A stretch of 33,971 nucleotides of DNA from the NCBI GenBank assembly GCA_958430865.1, contig CAUDNR010003902.1, forward strand, positions 10,629 through 44,599, given 5' to 3'. Below the pieces are notes generated by a model, which was not told where the DNA came from, made no database searches, and worked only from the letters and a program-made list of their open reading frames with translations. Both the position numbers and the translations under genes were made by a program. Source of the stretch: Entrophospora sp. SA101. Its lineage: Eukaryota > Glomeromycota > Glomeromycetes > Entrophosporales > Entrophosporaceae. Shown here in pieces: positions 21,171 through 31,685 of this stretch. Numbering within the stretch: the stretch's first letter is position 1; each line of letters opens with the position of its first letter.

Positions 21171-22299
21171 TTATAATTTTAATTTTAATTTTAATTTTTC
21201 TAATTCAATTTGTATAAGTGAATGAACACTTTTCAATTGATAAGATCCATCAATAGTGACAACTTTCTTGGAATCTCTGGCTAAAGTAACCTTAAACCAA
21301 TCAGGAGCAACTTCTGCTAATAGTTCAATATGTTCCATTACTTCTACTATTTAAAATAAAAAAAATTATTAATTGTTAATTAAATAATTTATTTATTAAC
21401 GTTTTTTCTGAAAGATTTTTTTTACATACATGGACTACTTGTACTTTCTTTAAGTTTTGTAACAAGCTCTCCTAGATACATGACGTTCTTACCAGAAACT
21501 TCAAACATACTATAAATTATTGATTAATTAAAGATTAATATTTTGTGACTATACAATATATATTTAATATGTATATATGAGAAAGGATACAATGATATCG
21601 AATCAATCATTTCTTTAACACGACCAAGCATTGCCCGTTGTTTCATCAATTTAGAATTTAACTCTTGAAGCATCTGATCTATCTTTCTCTGACCTTTCAT
21701 CTAGAAAATAAAAATAATTTTTTTTAATATATAGATCAATAAATAAATCAGCTAGAGGATTACAATAAATTTGATGAATTTTACCCTTTCAATTGATGCT
21801 TGTCGGCTTCGAGAAAGTTCCTTTGATTTGATGGGTTTCTTGATGGTTGTTGAATTCTTTTTTGCCTTATTCTCTTTCTGCGCAATAAAAAATTTCTAAT
21901 ATATAAATTTTAAAATAGATTATTTGAAATGCCTTGTTACATATAATTATAATTTATAATTGTTACTGCTTACTTCTATCGAAACAAGTTTTTTACTAGA
22001 GGTTAAAGTAACTTTATTTTTGTTGTTGTTGTTGTTGTTTTTACTATTCTTATTAGTATTATTGTTCCTGCTAACAATATTGCTGTTATTGTTATTATTT
22101 TTTGCAACCCTGCAAAAGTTACTAATATCCTAAAAGTAGATTTTTTCATTTATTTAAAATTATTTAAAAAAAAAAAAAATTTCATTCCTGCTTTACAAGA
22201 AATACAAAAATCGTTACTTACCCTTATAGCAGGATTTGTTTTGACATTTTTATTTTTATTATTATTGTTGCTACTGCTAATACTACTTTTACCCTTCAT
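21171..22299 (-). CDS. Protein with CDT1 C-terminal-like winged helix, Asn-rich N-terminus
   Basis: Six exons on the minus strand: 22299-22222, 22129-21974, 21877-21785, 21700-21591, 21509-21430 and 21346-21171. Donors are GT (gtaagt, gtaagc, gtaaaa, gtatcc, gtatgt) and acceptors AG; phases close to 693 nt and 230 residues. Residues 1-109 are low-complexity, Asn/Lys/Ser-rich. Residues from about 110 form a basic helix (RMKGQRKIDQMLQELNSKLM) and then the match to the CDT1 C-terminal domain: GRVKEMIDSISFMFEVSGKN, YLGELVTKLKESTSSPLEVM, EHIELLAEVAPDWFKVTLAR and TIDGSYQLKSV. In CDT1 this winged helix contacts MCM2-7 during replication licensing. The central geminin/MCM winged helix of a full CDT1 is absent here, so this is either a divergent short CDT1, a paralogue, or the 3' part of a longer gene. 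Both options are inference. Confidence 0.72.
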
Positions 22300-22791
22300 G
22301 GTTTTAAAACCAATTATATTTTTATTTGCAAATGTTGGAGTTCACTTTTTTTATTATCAATGAATATAATAATGATGTTGTTCGGGAGAAATTTTTTTAG
22401 TATATATTAGGTAATTAATTACGCGTCAGCATTGTGGAAATTTGAAATGTTACACTAATTTTTTATATTGTGCAACGTAGTTTTACAATACACGGCGAAC
22501 ATTCTGGCAATAAAAAGTAAGTGATAAACTGGATTTGAACTTGATCTCCAATTTAGAGAGGTAACAACTATACACTGACGAAGTTTCAGAAGCAATGAGT
22601 TCTGTACAACATTTCGTGTAATAACAAACTTCCACTATGCTTTACGCGTTGCTATTGCTATATATATATGAAAATCTTTGTCCAAATCGAAAAGTGCGTT
22701 CTTTGTTGTACAATACTTATTAGGTAATGGAAATCAAGGTACTGATCTACAGAATAAAACTTACGCATTTTTTTAAAATATATATTTTAAG
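22300..22791. other. Intergenic upstream of the CDT1-like gene
   Basis: Contains the likely promoter side of the CDT1-like gene. MluI-type ACGCGT boxes (MCB-like) occur at 22420-22425 (acgcgt) and 22642-22647 (acgcgt). In ascomycete yeasts such sites drive G1/S transcription of replication genes; relevance here is inference. No gene seen. Confidence 0.4.
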
Positions 22792-23448
22792 TAGTGGTTG
22801 TATCCGTTGATTAACCGGGTGTTTGAGTACTTGGTCAATCAATAAAGCTCAACGCCCGGATAATCGGTCAGTCAATAAAACTCAACACCTGGATAATTGA
22901 TCAGTCACAGAATAACCACCGAATATTCATTGAATATTCATTTATTTATAATAATTATTTATTTAGGAAAAATATTTTCAAGACATTGCATAAAACCCGT
23001 TGTGACAAGATTTACTGATCTTGCCACAATGGATTTTTATGTTTTTATATTTTAATCTGAATGTGAAGCAAAATTTTTAAAAATCCGTTATAATTATAGT
23101 CCGCTGTGACAAGGTTTGGTCATAGATGCTCATTGGAGTAGAAGTTACTGCAATGCATAAATATTCTTTAGATAATAATGACACAGTTGGTATTCATATT
23201 ACTTGATATATTATTGTAATAGAAGAATGTTGGTGATAGTGTAATAGTGGATAAAATAGTATTTAATGTATTAGTATTCTTTGGATAAAATTTTTATTTT
23301 TTATATTTCTGTACCACTGATTATTCACCAATTATCCAATGAAAATTTTCAACACCCAATTAATTAATCAATGAAAATTTTTCAGCACTTGATTAACCAG
23401 ATAATCAGTGAATAATTGGTGAGTATCATTCAGTGGATACAACCACTA
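22792..23448. mobile_element. Non-autonomous inverted-repeat element, 657 bp
   Basis: Terminal repeats tagtggttgtatcc at 22792-22805 and its exact complement ggatacaaccacta at 23435-23448. Inside are a tandem 33-bp repeat beginning at 22833 and 22866 (ggtca-tcaataaa-ctcaac), a hairpin at about 22998-23031 (ttgtgacaagat / atcttgccacaa), and permuted copies of caccaattattcactgatta near the right end. No coding content, so a MITE or solo repeat-rich transposon. Confidence 0.65.
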
Positions 23449-23851
23449 GTGTGCAACTTTCCAGGTTTATTATTGATTTCCTGTGTATATGTAAAAATTA
23501 CTATTTTATAGTATTAATTACAACAAAACCTTTTAAAAATCAAATGACTGACATTAAGAAAAAATCAAATTAATCATCTTGCAAATTGTTAAAAATTGAA
23601 TTAATGTCACCATTAAGAAAATGCCTAAAAATAAGATTTACTAAAATAAACCTGCAAATCCTTCTGTCCATTAATGATATATATTTATTATTTATTAATT
23701 CAGAAACATTATATTAATATTAAGCAAGCTATACATTTAAACAGTATATATGAATTGATTTTGAACTGCTAATTCAGATATCTTTTTTATGAATAATTTT
23801 ACAGATATAATAAATATTAATGTTCTATTTTATCACAAAATTTGGAGAATA
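23449..23851. other. AT-rich intergenic, nothing recognised
   Basis: No gene, repeat or regulatory structure that I can support between the two inverted-repeat elements. Confidence 0.4.
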
Positions 23852-24062
23852 TAGACATTCAGTACTGTATATACACACTTTTGCATTACTGTACTGTATG
23901 GTCTACAAAATTGAAAAAATCATTCAGTACACAACACCCTCCACCAATCAAATTTTGAATACACATTAATTCTGTACTTGTACTATTAAAAATTAATACA
24001 GAAATACCAATTTGCATATCATACAGTACAGGAATGCAAAAGTGTACAGTACTGAATGTCTA
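23852..24062. repeat. Hairpin MITE-like element, about 211 bp
   Basis: The first 18 bp (tagacattcagtactgta, 23852) pair perfectly with 24045-24062. Imperfect pairing extends to about 45-50 bp per arm, including acttttgcatt-ctgtactgtat. Further copies of the acagtactga and gcaaaagtgta motifs lie just outside at 24078-24106. No coding content. Confidence 0.7.
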
Positions 24063-24627
24063 CCAACTGTTGCAGATCATACAGTGCAAAAGCATACAGT
24101 ACTGACTGCAAAATTTGCAGATATTTTTTTGTGGATAACTACACATTTATATAGCTAATGACTATGTAAATTCATCCTATGTTATGAAGTTTTATATTTT
24201 GCTATTAATCTGTTGGAAGATAATATAACATCAATGTGTTGATATGTTATATGGATTCAACAATGCTTGCATTCATTATATGTAACATGAGATAAAATAA
24301 TTAAAAGAAAACTCAAAAAGAAAATGTCCAATCAATCTTTCAAAATATTTAACATTTATCTGCTCAAAGGCAAAAATTACAAATGGTGAAAAATCTGTTG
24401 TTTCAAATATAAAATAAAAAATGAAAGGACAAATCAATTAATTAATGAATATAATGAATAAATTAATAGTAGTGAATTATACAATGGATGATTAATTTAA
24501 TCTCCATCAAGCTCATCAATCCCTAATTAATTAAATGGGAATAAAATGTTGTTAGTAATAATTAATGGATAATAAATTCCAATTAATTAATAATGAAATT
24601 TGATTCACCTTTCTTAAAATCAACACT
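24063..24627. other. 3' side of the kinase gene, no separate gene
   Basis: AT-rich. A possible terminal kinase exon at about 24525-24505 (minus; acceptor ttag, then GIDELDGD and a stop) is discussed under findings. Nothing else recognised. Confidence 0.35.
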
Positions 24628-26113
24628 TCAAAAAAAAAAAGTGTTAAGATCAATATTGTTTAATGAACTATCATTACTTGTAGAAACTTTGAAGCTTTTG
24701 GATTTAGCAATTTCCTCATCCAATATTCTACTTTTATGATATGCTAATGGATGTGAATTATTATCACAATTGGTAACATAAATTGTAATATCATTTTTAG
24801 GGATATCCTCTAGTTTTTCTTTAGCAAATTCAAAAAGCTCATTAATAGTTGGTCTGTTGGATGGATTTACATCCCAACACCTCTGCATCATTTGTACATA
24901 GTCTCCAGGCATTTCAGGTAATATTGGTGGTCGTAAACCTTCTGCACATATATCAAAGATTAAGCGATGATTGTGAGCTCTATCATCAAATGGTGGATGA
25001 CCTGCAAATATTTCCCACATTAACATCCCAACACTGTAGATATCAGTTTCTTTGGTGTTCTTCATGTTATTGCCTCTAAGTAGCTCAGGTGCAACATATG
25101 ACACAATTCCATAGACTTTATCTGATGATTTTTCATCAACTGGTCCACATAATCCTAAATCAGTAATGTGACAATTTCCACCACTCATTAATAAATTACC
25201 ACTATGTAAATCACAATGGATTAAATCCTTTTCATGTATGTGATATAATGAATCACATAAATATTTAAACATTGTAATTCTATCTTTTAATGTTAAATTT
25301 AAATGATTTTTTTGTAAATAACCCCTTAAATTTCCATCAGATAAATAAGTTAAAACAATTGCATAATTTCCATTATCTGGAAATTTAGTTATACCATAGC
25401 AAGGAACAATTAAATTTGATTTAATTCTAGAATAATTAATTGCCTAAAATTGAATATAAAATCATTTAGTGTTATATAATACAGTATTGTTTTAAATGAC
25501 AACTACAAACCTCATCAAAAAAGCCTTTTCCTGGATCGCATGAATCATTTAAACTTTTTAATACTACTTCTTGTTCTCCAAAATAACTGAATTTCTTTTT
25601 ATCTTCATCATAATCAGTTATTCTTCCTCTTGTCCATATAGCTGTATAAATTGAACTAAACCCACCTTCTGTCAATTTTGTTATATCATCAAATTGCTCA
25701 AAAGGTATCCATTCTAAAATATAAGTTGGCAAAGAAGAATTCATTTGACATCTTTGGATAAAATGGTCAATAATGTTATTGCCAGATGTCCAAGTAGTGA
25801 AAAGTTTCTGTAATTGTAAACTAATGCAGTTTTCACAGAATTTATCAGAGTATCTTGTTGACTTGCACTTGTTACAATCTTTTGATTTTCCCTTTTTATG
25901 TATTGCATTGTTTAATTCAATATCATAAACAAACTTTTCTTTACAATAATTTTTTTCAGCTTTAGAAAGTTCTTCCTTTTCTTTGACTAATGAAAAAAAA
26001 TAATCTTTTCTATTTTCTCTATCAGAATTAATCAGAGCACTATTATACATTTCACTATTAATTTTAAATACAACTTCCCACCTTTCTGGTAATAACAACT
26101 TATTAAATGACAT
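24628..26113 (-). CDS. Protein kinase with N-terminal CxxC..CxxC knuckle
   Basis: Two exons, 26113-25511 and 25443-24628, intron gtttgt...tttag in phase 0; 472 residues. An N-terminal helical region precedes C80-x2-C83...C93-x2-C96, then WTSGNNIIDHFIQRCQ and ILEWIPFEQF, the arrangement I know from the hugely expanded kinase families of Rhizophagus. Kinase domain from about 140: Gly loop EGGFSSIY 149-156, Lys186 in VVLKSL, catalytic loop HCDLHSGN 277-284 (HCD in place of HRD, Asp279 and Asn284 kept), DLG 296-298 for DFG, APE 319-321, DIYSVGMLMWEIFAGHPPF and the CWDVNPSNRPT Arg. The key catalytic residues are present, so it may be active; substrate unknown. The start at MSFNK is preferred to an upstream in-frame ATG (26218) because the upstream part is hydrophobic and unlike the family. 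The end lies in an 11-T run and may be displaced. Confidence 0.9.
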
Positions 26114-27068
26114 TATGTAAAAAATTTTTAACAGATTTAAAAAATGAAAAATAATAAATACTGTAGGAAAGTAATTAATATTCATTTTTCCGCAAAAAAA
26201 AATCCGCAAAATCGCCAATCAATTTCTAAATAAGGATAACACGCACCCAACCCACCAATCAAAATCAAGTTTGGTATATAAAAAGGCTTTATTTGTATGA
26301 TACACATCATCATTTAAAATCTAGACCTTCCCAGAAATGACGAATTATTACTACATGTATATCAGAAAATACTACAAAATTTTACGAAAATTAATTGTAA
26401 CTAGTTGCAACTAATTGCGTCATAGAAAAATTGGATCGGGTTGCGGTTAATTACATTTCCCGTATTAATATTAATATTTAATATGGTATATAGTTAAATT
26501 AATTTTTGTTGTACGCATAAATTAATTGCATAATTTTTAGCCAAAATATATAAAATAAAAATTTATTATTATGAATGATATATGTGAAGTATGAATATAA
26601 AAAAACTGCTCTACAAATAATAACGTTTTCCATTCATTTTATTAATTAGACCCTTCTTCAATCTATTTTCTTTTGTTTCAACTTTAAGATCAAAGAGAAA
26701 ATTACAACCTTCGTAGAGATTAAATTATTAAAGTTAGTTTATTTACTTTTTTTTATTATAAGAAAAGCATATATACACCTTGCTCTTTCACTAAAGAAAA
26801 TAGAGAAAGTGATACACACCTATTGGTAAAATGCCATAATATTTAAAGGTATTAAGACCACATTTATGAAAATGCGTAAAAAGGTACAAATCGCATACAG
26901 AGCGTATAGCGTTAATTCTTCCAGGACTTTCTCGTTATATTAATATGGATCTTTACGTTGGCCTTTATTTGACTGTGGATTTTTTATTGATGAAACCTTA
27001 TTCATTATTATTTTTGAACATTTATTTATTACATGGGATTCTTATTAATAGTTTCCTACTTGCTAGAG
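26114..27068. other. Intergenic, kinase upstream region
   Basis: Upstream of the kinase on its minus strand. A TATA-like tatataaaaagg reads on + at 26274-26285 with no + gene after it. Nothing else recognised. Confidence 0.35.
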
Positions 27069-27253
27069 TTGTTCACTCTCTTTATAATGGACCTTTCGCC
27101 TATATGTGATTTTTTCTACTTTGATTCGTTATAGAGAGTGTTTACTAAGATTATAGAGAGAAAAATTAATTATAAAAAAATGAATCGAGGACAAAAGTGA
27201 AGTTTGTTATAGAGGGATTTTACTTAGTATTCGTTATAGAAAGAATGAACTGT
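27069..27253. repeat. Copy B of the CTCTCTATAAYG family, with both ends
   Basis: The left end ttgttcactctctttataatg (27069 onward) and the inverted right end cgttatagaaagaatgaac (to 27253) are imperfect terminal repeats. Several internal gttatagagag motifs lie between them. Its reverse complement matches 9137-9222 and adds about 60 bp that copy A lacks. About 185 bp, non-coding. Confidence 0.65.
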
Positions 27254-27269
27254 AAAAAGAAAGAATTTA

Positions 27270-27318
27270 ACAACAACAGCAACAACAACAACAACAACAA
27301 CAACAATAATAATAATAG
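27270..27318. repeat. (CAA)n/(AAT)n microsatellite
   Basis: A run of aac/caa triplets with one cag, passing into (aat)n and ending near tagtcg. Confidence 0.9.
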
Positions 27319-27463
27319 TCGCATAACAATTCTTTCAGATCGTTATCATAGATCCTTGTTTTTTTTTTTTTTTTGAAAATAATGATTTACAAAAGTTACG
27401 CGAAAATTAGAAAAATCAACACGGAAATAGTCTGATTATTATTATAATATTATCCAGCTATTA

Positions 27464-28280
27464 CATTCAAACCTCGATAAACCGAACTTTTGGGAAATCA
27501 CAAAAATAGGATCGGCTTATCAAAACTCGGTTTATGATACAAAATAAATTCGTTATAAAATATAAATTTTACAAATTATTCTAAAAAAAATTATTTATCT
27601 AAAGATTGTTGCGCTGAACTATTAATCTTACGACTTGATAATTCTTTTCTAGAGTACGAATGCACTTTAATTCATCTTCGCATACATCGAAATTACTTAG
27701 AGGGTATACTAAAAAATTTAATAAATTCCATTATGGTATCTGTAATAGAAATTTTTGGAATAAAGATTTCCTCCTGTTACTCATCTATTTCTGTTGGTTG
27801 AATTAATGCAATAATATACTCATCTTCCGTTACTAATTCACCTGCGACTATGTTATTCTCAATATTTAAATACTCGTCCGCTAAAATAAATCATCAAATG
27901 GGAGTTAGTTAATTAAATCTGGAACTTCTCGATTTTCTCGCACAGTATCAACTTCAACTTCAATTTCAACATTATCAACTTCAATATTATTGAAAATTCT
28001 AATTTTCGTGCTTTTTTATTGACATTATTTTAAGCCGGATTTTATCATTATAAGACGAATTTTAAAACCAGTTTATGATCATATTCGGCTTAGAAAGTTA
28101 CATTTTTATTATTTTGTACAAACCATTAAGTTCGGGTTTATCAAGTAAAGTAGAAATTATAATAAAATTCGGCTTAACGAAATAATTTTTATTAAATATG
28201 ATTTCGATTAACCAATTTTGCATCGTTATAAAGCGAAAATTGGTTTATAGTACGTAGTTCGGTTTATTAAGGGTTGACTG
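27464..28280 (-). mobile_element. Decayed pogo/Tigger-type transposon, about 817 bp
   Basis: Terminal repeats cattcaaacctcgataaacc at 27464 and, inverted, cagtcaacccttaataaacc ending at 28280. TA precedes the left end; the right flank is tg, so the duplication is degenerate or absent. Copies of the cggttta motif recur near both ends. On the minus strand, about 27990-27600 reads like the C-terminal tail of a Tigger/DDE_1 transposase: GELVTEDEYIIALIQPTEI, a stop, EEIFIPKISITDTIMEFIKF, a frameshift, then FDVCEDELKCIRTLEK. The catalytic core is missing, so it is an internally deleted, dead element. Confidence 0.65.
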
Positions 28281-28988
28281 TGGTAAACTTTAGAGAGCTT
28301 TACCCCTTTAAGCATGTAACATTTTTTCCCCTTTACCCATTTTTTAGCACACGTCAAAAAATCGTGTAACTTCATTGAAAAAATTATCCGATATATTTTT
28401 ATCTAAAGAATTAAGAAAATCATACTAATATAGTTGTTGGTGTTCCTTAATAAATCTACACCTTAAAATAAAACATTATTTGAAAATAAATGATTTAGTA
28501 TTAGTAACAAGTTTACAAATGAGGGAGCAAAGTGAGCCATCGAGATTTTCATTTACGTTTCCGAATTCGCAGAAAAACATTATTTTTTTTTTAGTTAATA
28601 ATATGTTACACAAATTTTCAAATTTCAAAAAAAAAAAATTTATATACGCGTGCATAAAAATGAGAAAAAATTAATTTTAACTATTAGTCATCAATCCTTT
28701 TCCACACGTAATTTCTTTTATCGCCATGCTTTAGAGTTGCTTGATATTCCACAACATCACCTTCTTGTTTTAAAATACCTACAAGCAATATTACTTTTTT
28801 TACTTCCTCTTTATAAATCATTTATTTTTCATGAGTTTGAGATTTAACAGTATTTAAATCATTCAAAGACGATGGATTTGATGATGGTGTTTTCAGGTTT
28901 AGAGCAGGACTACTACACACAAATATAATGATAATAATCATGATTGTCTTATTAATTTCTGATTGCATAATTTTTTGATAAGTGAAAA
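28281..28988. other. AT-rich intergenic, no gene recognised
   Basis: Short frames at 28480-28674 and 28650-28847 have no family resemblance and AT-driven composition. Confidence 0.35.
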
Positions 28989-28998
28989 ATGAAAAACA

Positions 28999-29068
28999 AT
29001 TTATTTGTTTATTTATTCATTTATTTATTTTATTTATTTATTTATTTATTTATTCATTTATTTATTAC
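28999..29068. repeat. (TTTA)n microsatellite
   Basis: About 70 bp of tttattta repeats with occasional ttca and tttg variants, creating a spurious open frame (LFIYLFIYLF). Confidence 0.92.
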
Positions 29069-29129
29069 ATTGATAATTAATTTTCTAATGATTTTTTTTA
29101 CATACTTTTTTTTACAAGGTATTTTTTTT

Positions 29130-29770
29130 TATTACATCAATTCTTTCAGGCCATTTTGGTTCAAGAGATTTAACCTTTTGTACTCATCAATAACATGTCT
29201 ATCTACCTTTATGCAATCAAAATCAAATGATAATATATCCAGAGAATCTCACGAAGGTGCCCTACTCATCGCCACATATCTGTCCTGTGGCGAACATATT
29301 TTCATCAATGGATACAGTTGAGTGTGGCAGTGTAAGGCCTTGTGTCTTGTGAACAGTGAGTGCAAATGCATTCTGAATTGGAAATTGCTTCCCGGATGCT
29401 GGTATTCCATTGATAGTGAAGTATGTGATTTCTCTTTGAACATTTATCTTTACAATATTGTTAGCTGTGGGGAAAGCAACCTCAACATTACCATCATCAA
29501 TTACCTTGGTGATTACTCCTATTTTTTCATTACATATTCCATGTTCAAACAATTTATTATTTAGGAACATTATGCGAGCACCTCCAACAAAATATCATAA
29601 AAGAATCCTGTATATCTTGGATCATGATGTCTTCATTGGAATTAAAGACCCTGAATGTAAAGTCCAAAAAATCATCATTTTCAAGTCTTGAAGTTATCAT
29701 ACCATTCAAAACGTTAGATCCACTCACAGACTTTACAAATGCAATTGTAAATAAGATGGAAGACATAATT
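29130..29770 (-). pseudogene. Second Helitron/PIF1-like helicase fragment
   Basis: A minus-strand C-terminal part of the same family as 3794-7083. It starts in weakly conserved sequence (29766; MSSILFTIAFVKSVSGSNVL, ending near SHNVPK), then 29570-29262 reads MFLNNKLFEHGICNEKIGVI and ASGKQFPIQNAFALTVHKTQ, closely paralleling MFLNNKLFEHNICNGTIGVI at 6638. The late helicase motif VHKTQGLTLPHSTVSID is intact here. After a frameshift at about 29275 it continues VAMSRAP, a stop, LSFDFDCIKVDRHVIDEYKR and LLNQNGLKELM to about 29130. The ATPase core (Walker A and B) is absent. It must derive from a separate insertion, since it differs from the first copy throughout. Confidence 0.85.
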
Positions 29771-30500
29771 ATTTAAGAGTTTTTATTTTTTATTTTTATT
29801 TTTTTTAGATGTGATTTAAATTGTTTTGTGAGTATCAAATATTTTCTTTACATCTAGTAGCTCATTCACTTAACTTTTTTATACAAATTTTTTTCATCCA
29901 AGAACAAACATTGATTTTTCTTCACTAGCCAAATCGTAAAAACCAATAATTCAATGAATGGCAGCACAAGAAACATATGTTAATGTAGACATGAGTCCGC
30001 ATGTGAAAAAAAAAGAAAAACATAAGGTGTAAAAATAAACACGTAGTGCATAGGTACGTAACAGGAGAGACTGTTCTGGGAACACAAAAATCAACAGGAG
30101 GGAACACAAAATTTTAACCCATGCTATTTTTTGATTGACCAATTAAAATCACGAATTTGATAAACGTAGAAATAAATATTAATATGGGTTTGATTCATTT
30201 TGTCAATGATCACTTCACCAACAATTGTTTCATTAACGAATTTAAAAGTTGGTGACAAACCATTGAAATAGTCTAATAAATTAAATTGTACTACTCGAAA
30301 ATGTATTTAAAGAGTTGTTTTTTGACTTGGTCGAAGAATAACTCTCTTCCTAACTCTTCTCTTGACCATATAATCAAAATAACCTTAATATAATGAATGT
30401 CAAAATGAAATGATTGTAAACACAACAAATTTAAGATAAATGATTGTGACGAAAAATGAACAATGTATGAAAAATCAAACAAATTTATTTAATAAAAATA
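29771..30500. other. Intergenic with a diverged copy of the 152-bp repeat
   Basis: 29955-30050 (gcagcac...gacatgagtccgcatgtg, poly-A, gtgtaaaaataaacacgta) resembles the tandem units at 31686-32040, about 1.8 kb away. No gene recognised elsewhere in this stretch. Confidence 0.5.
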
Positions 30501-31480
30501 AAATTTACAACCCAAAAAATTTTTTTTGCATGTTATAATAAAATTTCCATTGTTGCTGTCATCTGTTGCTGATTCAACATTGCCCGGATCATCATCAACT
30601 GTATTTTCGTTATTTTCGATAAATTCATTTTCATTTAATATTTTCATCATATTTTCTTTTAGTGTGTTGACATTTTTTTTTGATTTCGACTTGAAGATAG
30701 TCCAAGATATCAAATATTTAGATTGACACCTTTGTAGACAATGATTGTGATAAATGGGTACACTACAATTATTCAAATTAGTATGGTTAGTGTAATCACA
30801 TTATATGCAATTGCAATAAATGTTTGTAGATGGTTTCAAAGTTTTAGTAATTAAAGGATACTGATTGTCTCTAGATGTGAATCGTCAACATTCAATAAAG
30901 AATGTATTTTTTGAATATTTTGTAAGTGTATTCTCTACATATTTCTCATGTTCATCTGCAACTTGCTTCTTTTTACGATCTACTGCTTTTGATGTTGTAG
31001 TTACTCCAAGACTTGTATCTACCGAGTCTAAATAGAATGCAAGTTCGAACTTAAAAGAGTTAATTTTTGTATTATTTAAAACAAGAAGAAGATAATACAT
31101 GAACACCACCATTAATCTCTTCATATGATCCATTATGTTCAAATGGCTGAGCTGCTAAATAGAGTTGGTTAAAAAACCCTTCAAGCTTGGTTCTATTTCT
31201 TGGAGCAATCTTTGTATTTGATGGCTTTAGTGAAATCAATCTTTTCACTTATCTCTTCCCCTTCTGCATCTGTGGTTTTTACTCTCCTAGGTTCTCTTTT
31301 AAAAGATTTTCTACAAAATTCATATAACAAATGTTACATAAAACAACACGTTACTTTCTCTAAGTTGTTGTTCTCAGCTTCTTTCCATTTATTGCCTTTC
31401 GTTGATGAAATTTAGCTGATTCAGTGGTTTTACATTCTGTGCAATGTTTAATTTCAGACATTTTTTCTTCAAGTAAATCG
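30500..31480 (-). pseudogene. Possible zinc-finger gene relic
   Basis: Minus-strand fragments that look formerly coding. MSEIKHCTECKTTESAKFHQ starts at 31460 and, after two stops in the same frame, leads to RVVLCNICYMNF, a CxxC...CNxC pattern reminiscent of a GATA finger but with a loop of about 31 rather than 17-20 residues. The neighbouring frame has FCRKSFKREPRRVKTTDAEG (about 31330-31270). Further on are DRKKKQVADEHEKYVENTLT (about 30990-30930) and a Ser/Asp/Asn-rich stretch DDDPGNVESATDDSNNGN (about 30600-30550). No continuous frame or clean splice set was found. Assignment is weak. Confidence 0.35.
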
Positions 31481-31685
31481 TATTATGAAAGTTGTGGGAT
31501 TCAAAGGGATTCAAAAGATATGATAACAACAAAGTGTAAAGCTTCAAGTTTGTGTAATTATTTACACATGATTTATTGCAAGAATGGGCTACATGATACC
31601 CTTGTAAAAGTATTTTAAACTGTATAAAAAAAATTGAAATCAATTGTGAAAATCCATTCCTTATATAGGACGTTCTCTCCTGTTT

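Noticed and set aside
26114..26218. Upstream in-frame ATG extending the kinase by 35 residues
   Set aside because: The extension is hydrophobic and unlike the family. MSFNK fits the usual start better.
28999..29068. Regular short repeat, considered as CRISPR-like
   Set aside because: Simple TTTA microsatellite without spacers, and a eukaryotic context.
28989..29321. 110-codon + frame with LFIYLFIYLF
   Set aside because: It arises from the (TTTA)n microsatellite and runs antisense across the Helitron fragment.
29322..29691. + strand frames of 77-80 codons
   Set aside because: Antisense shadows of the minus-strand helicase fragment.
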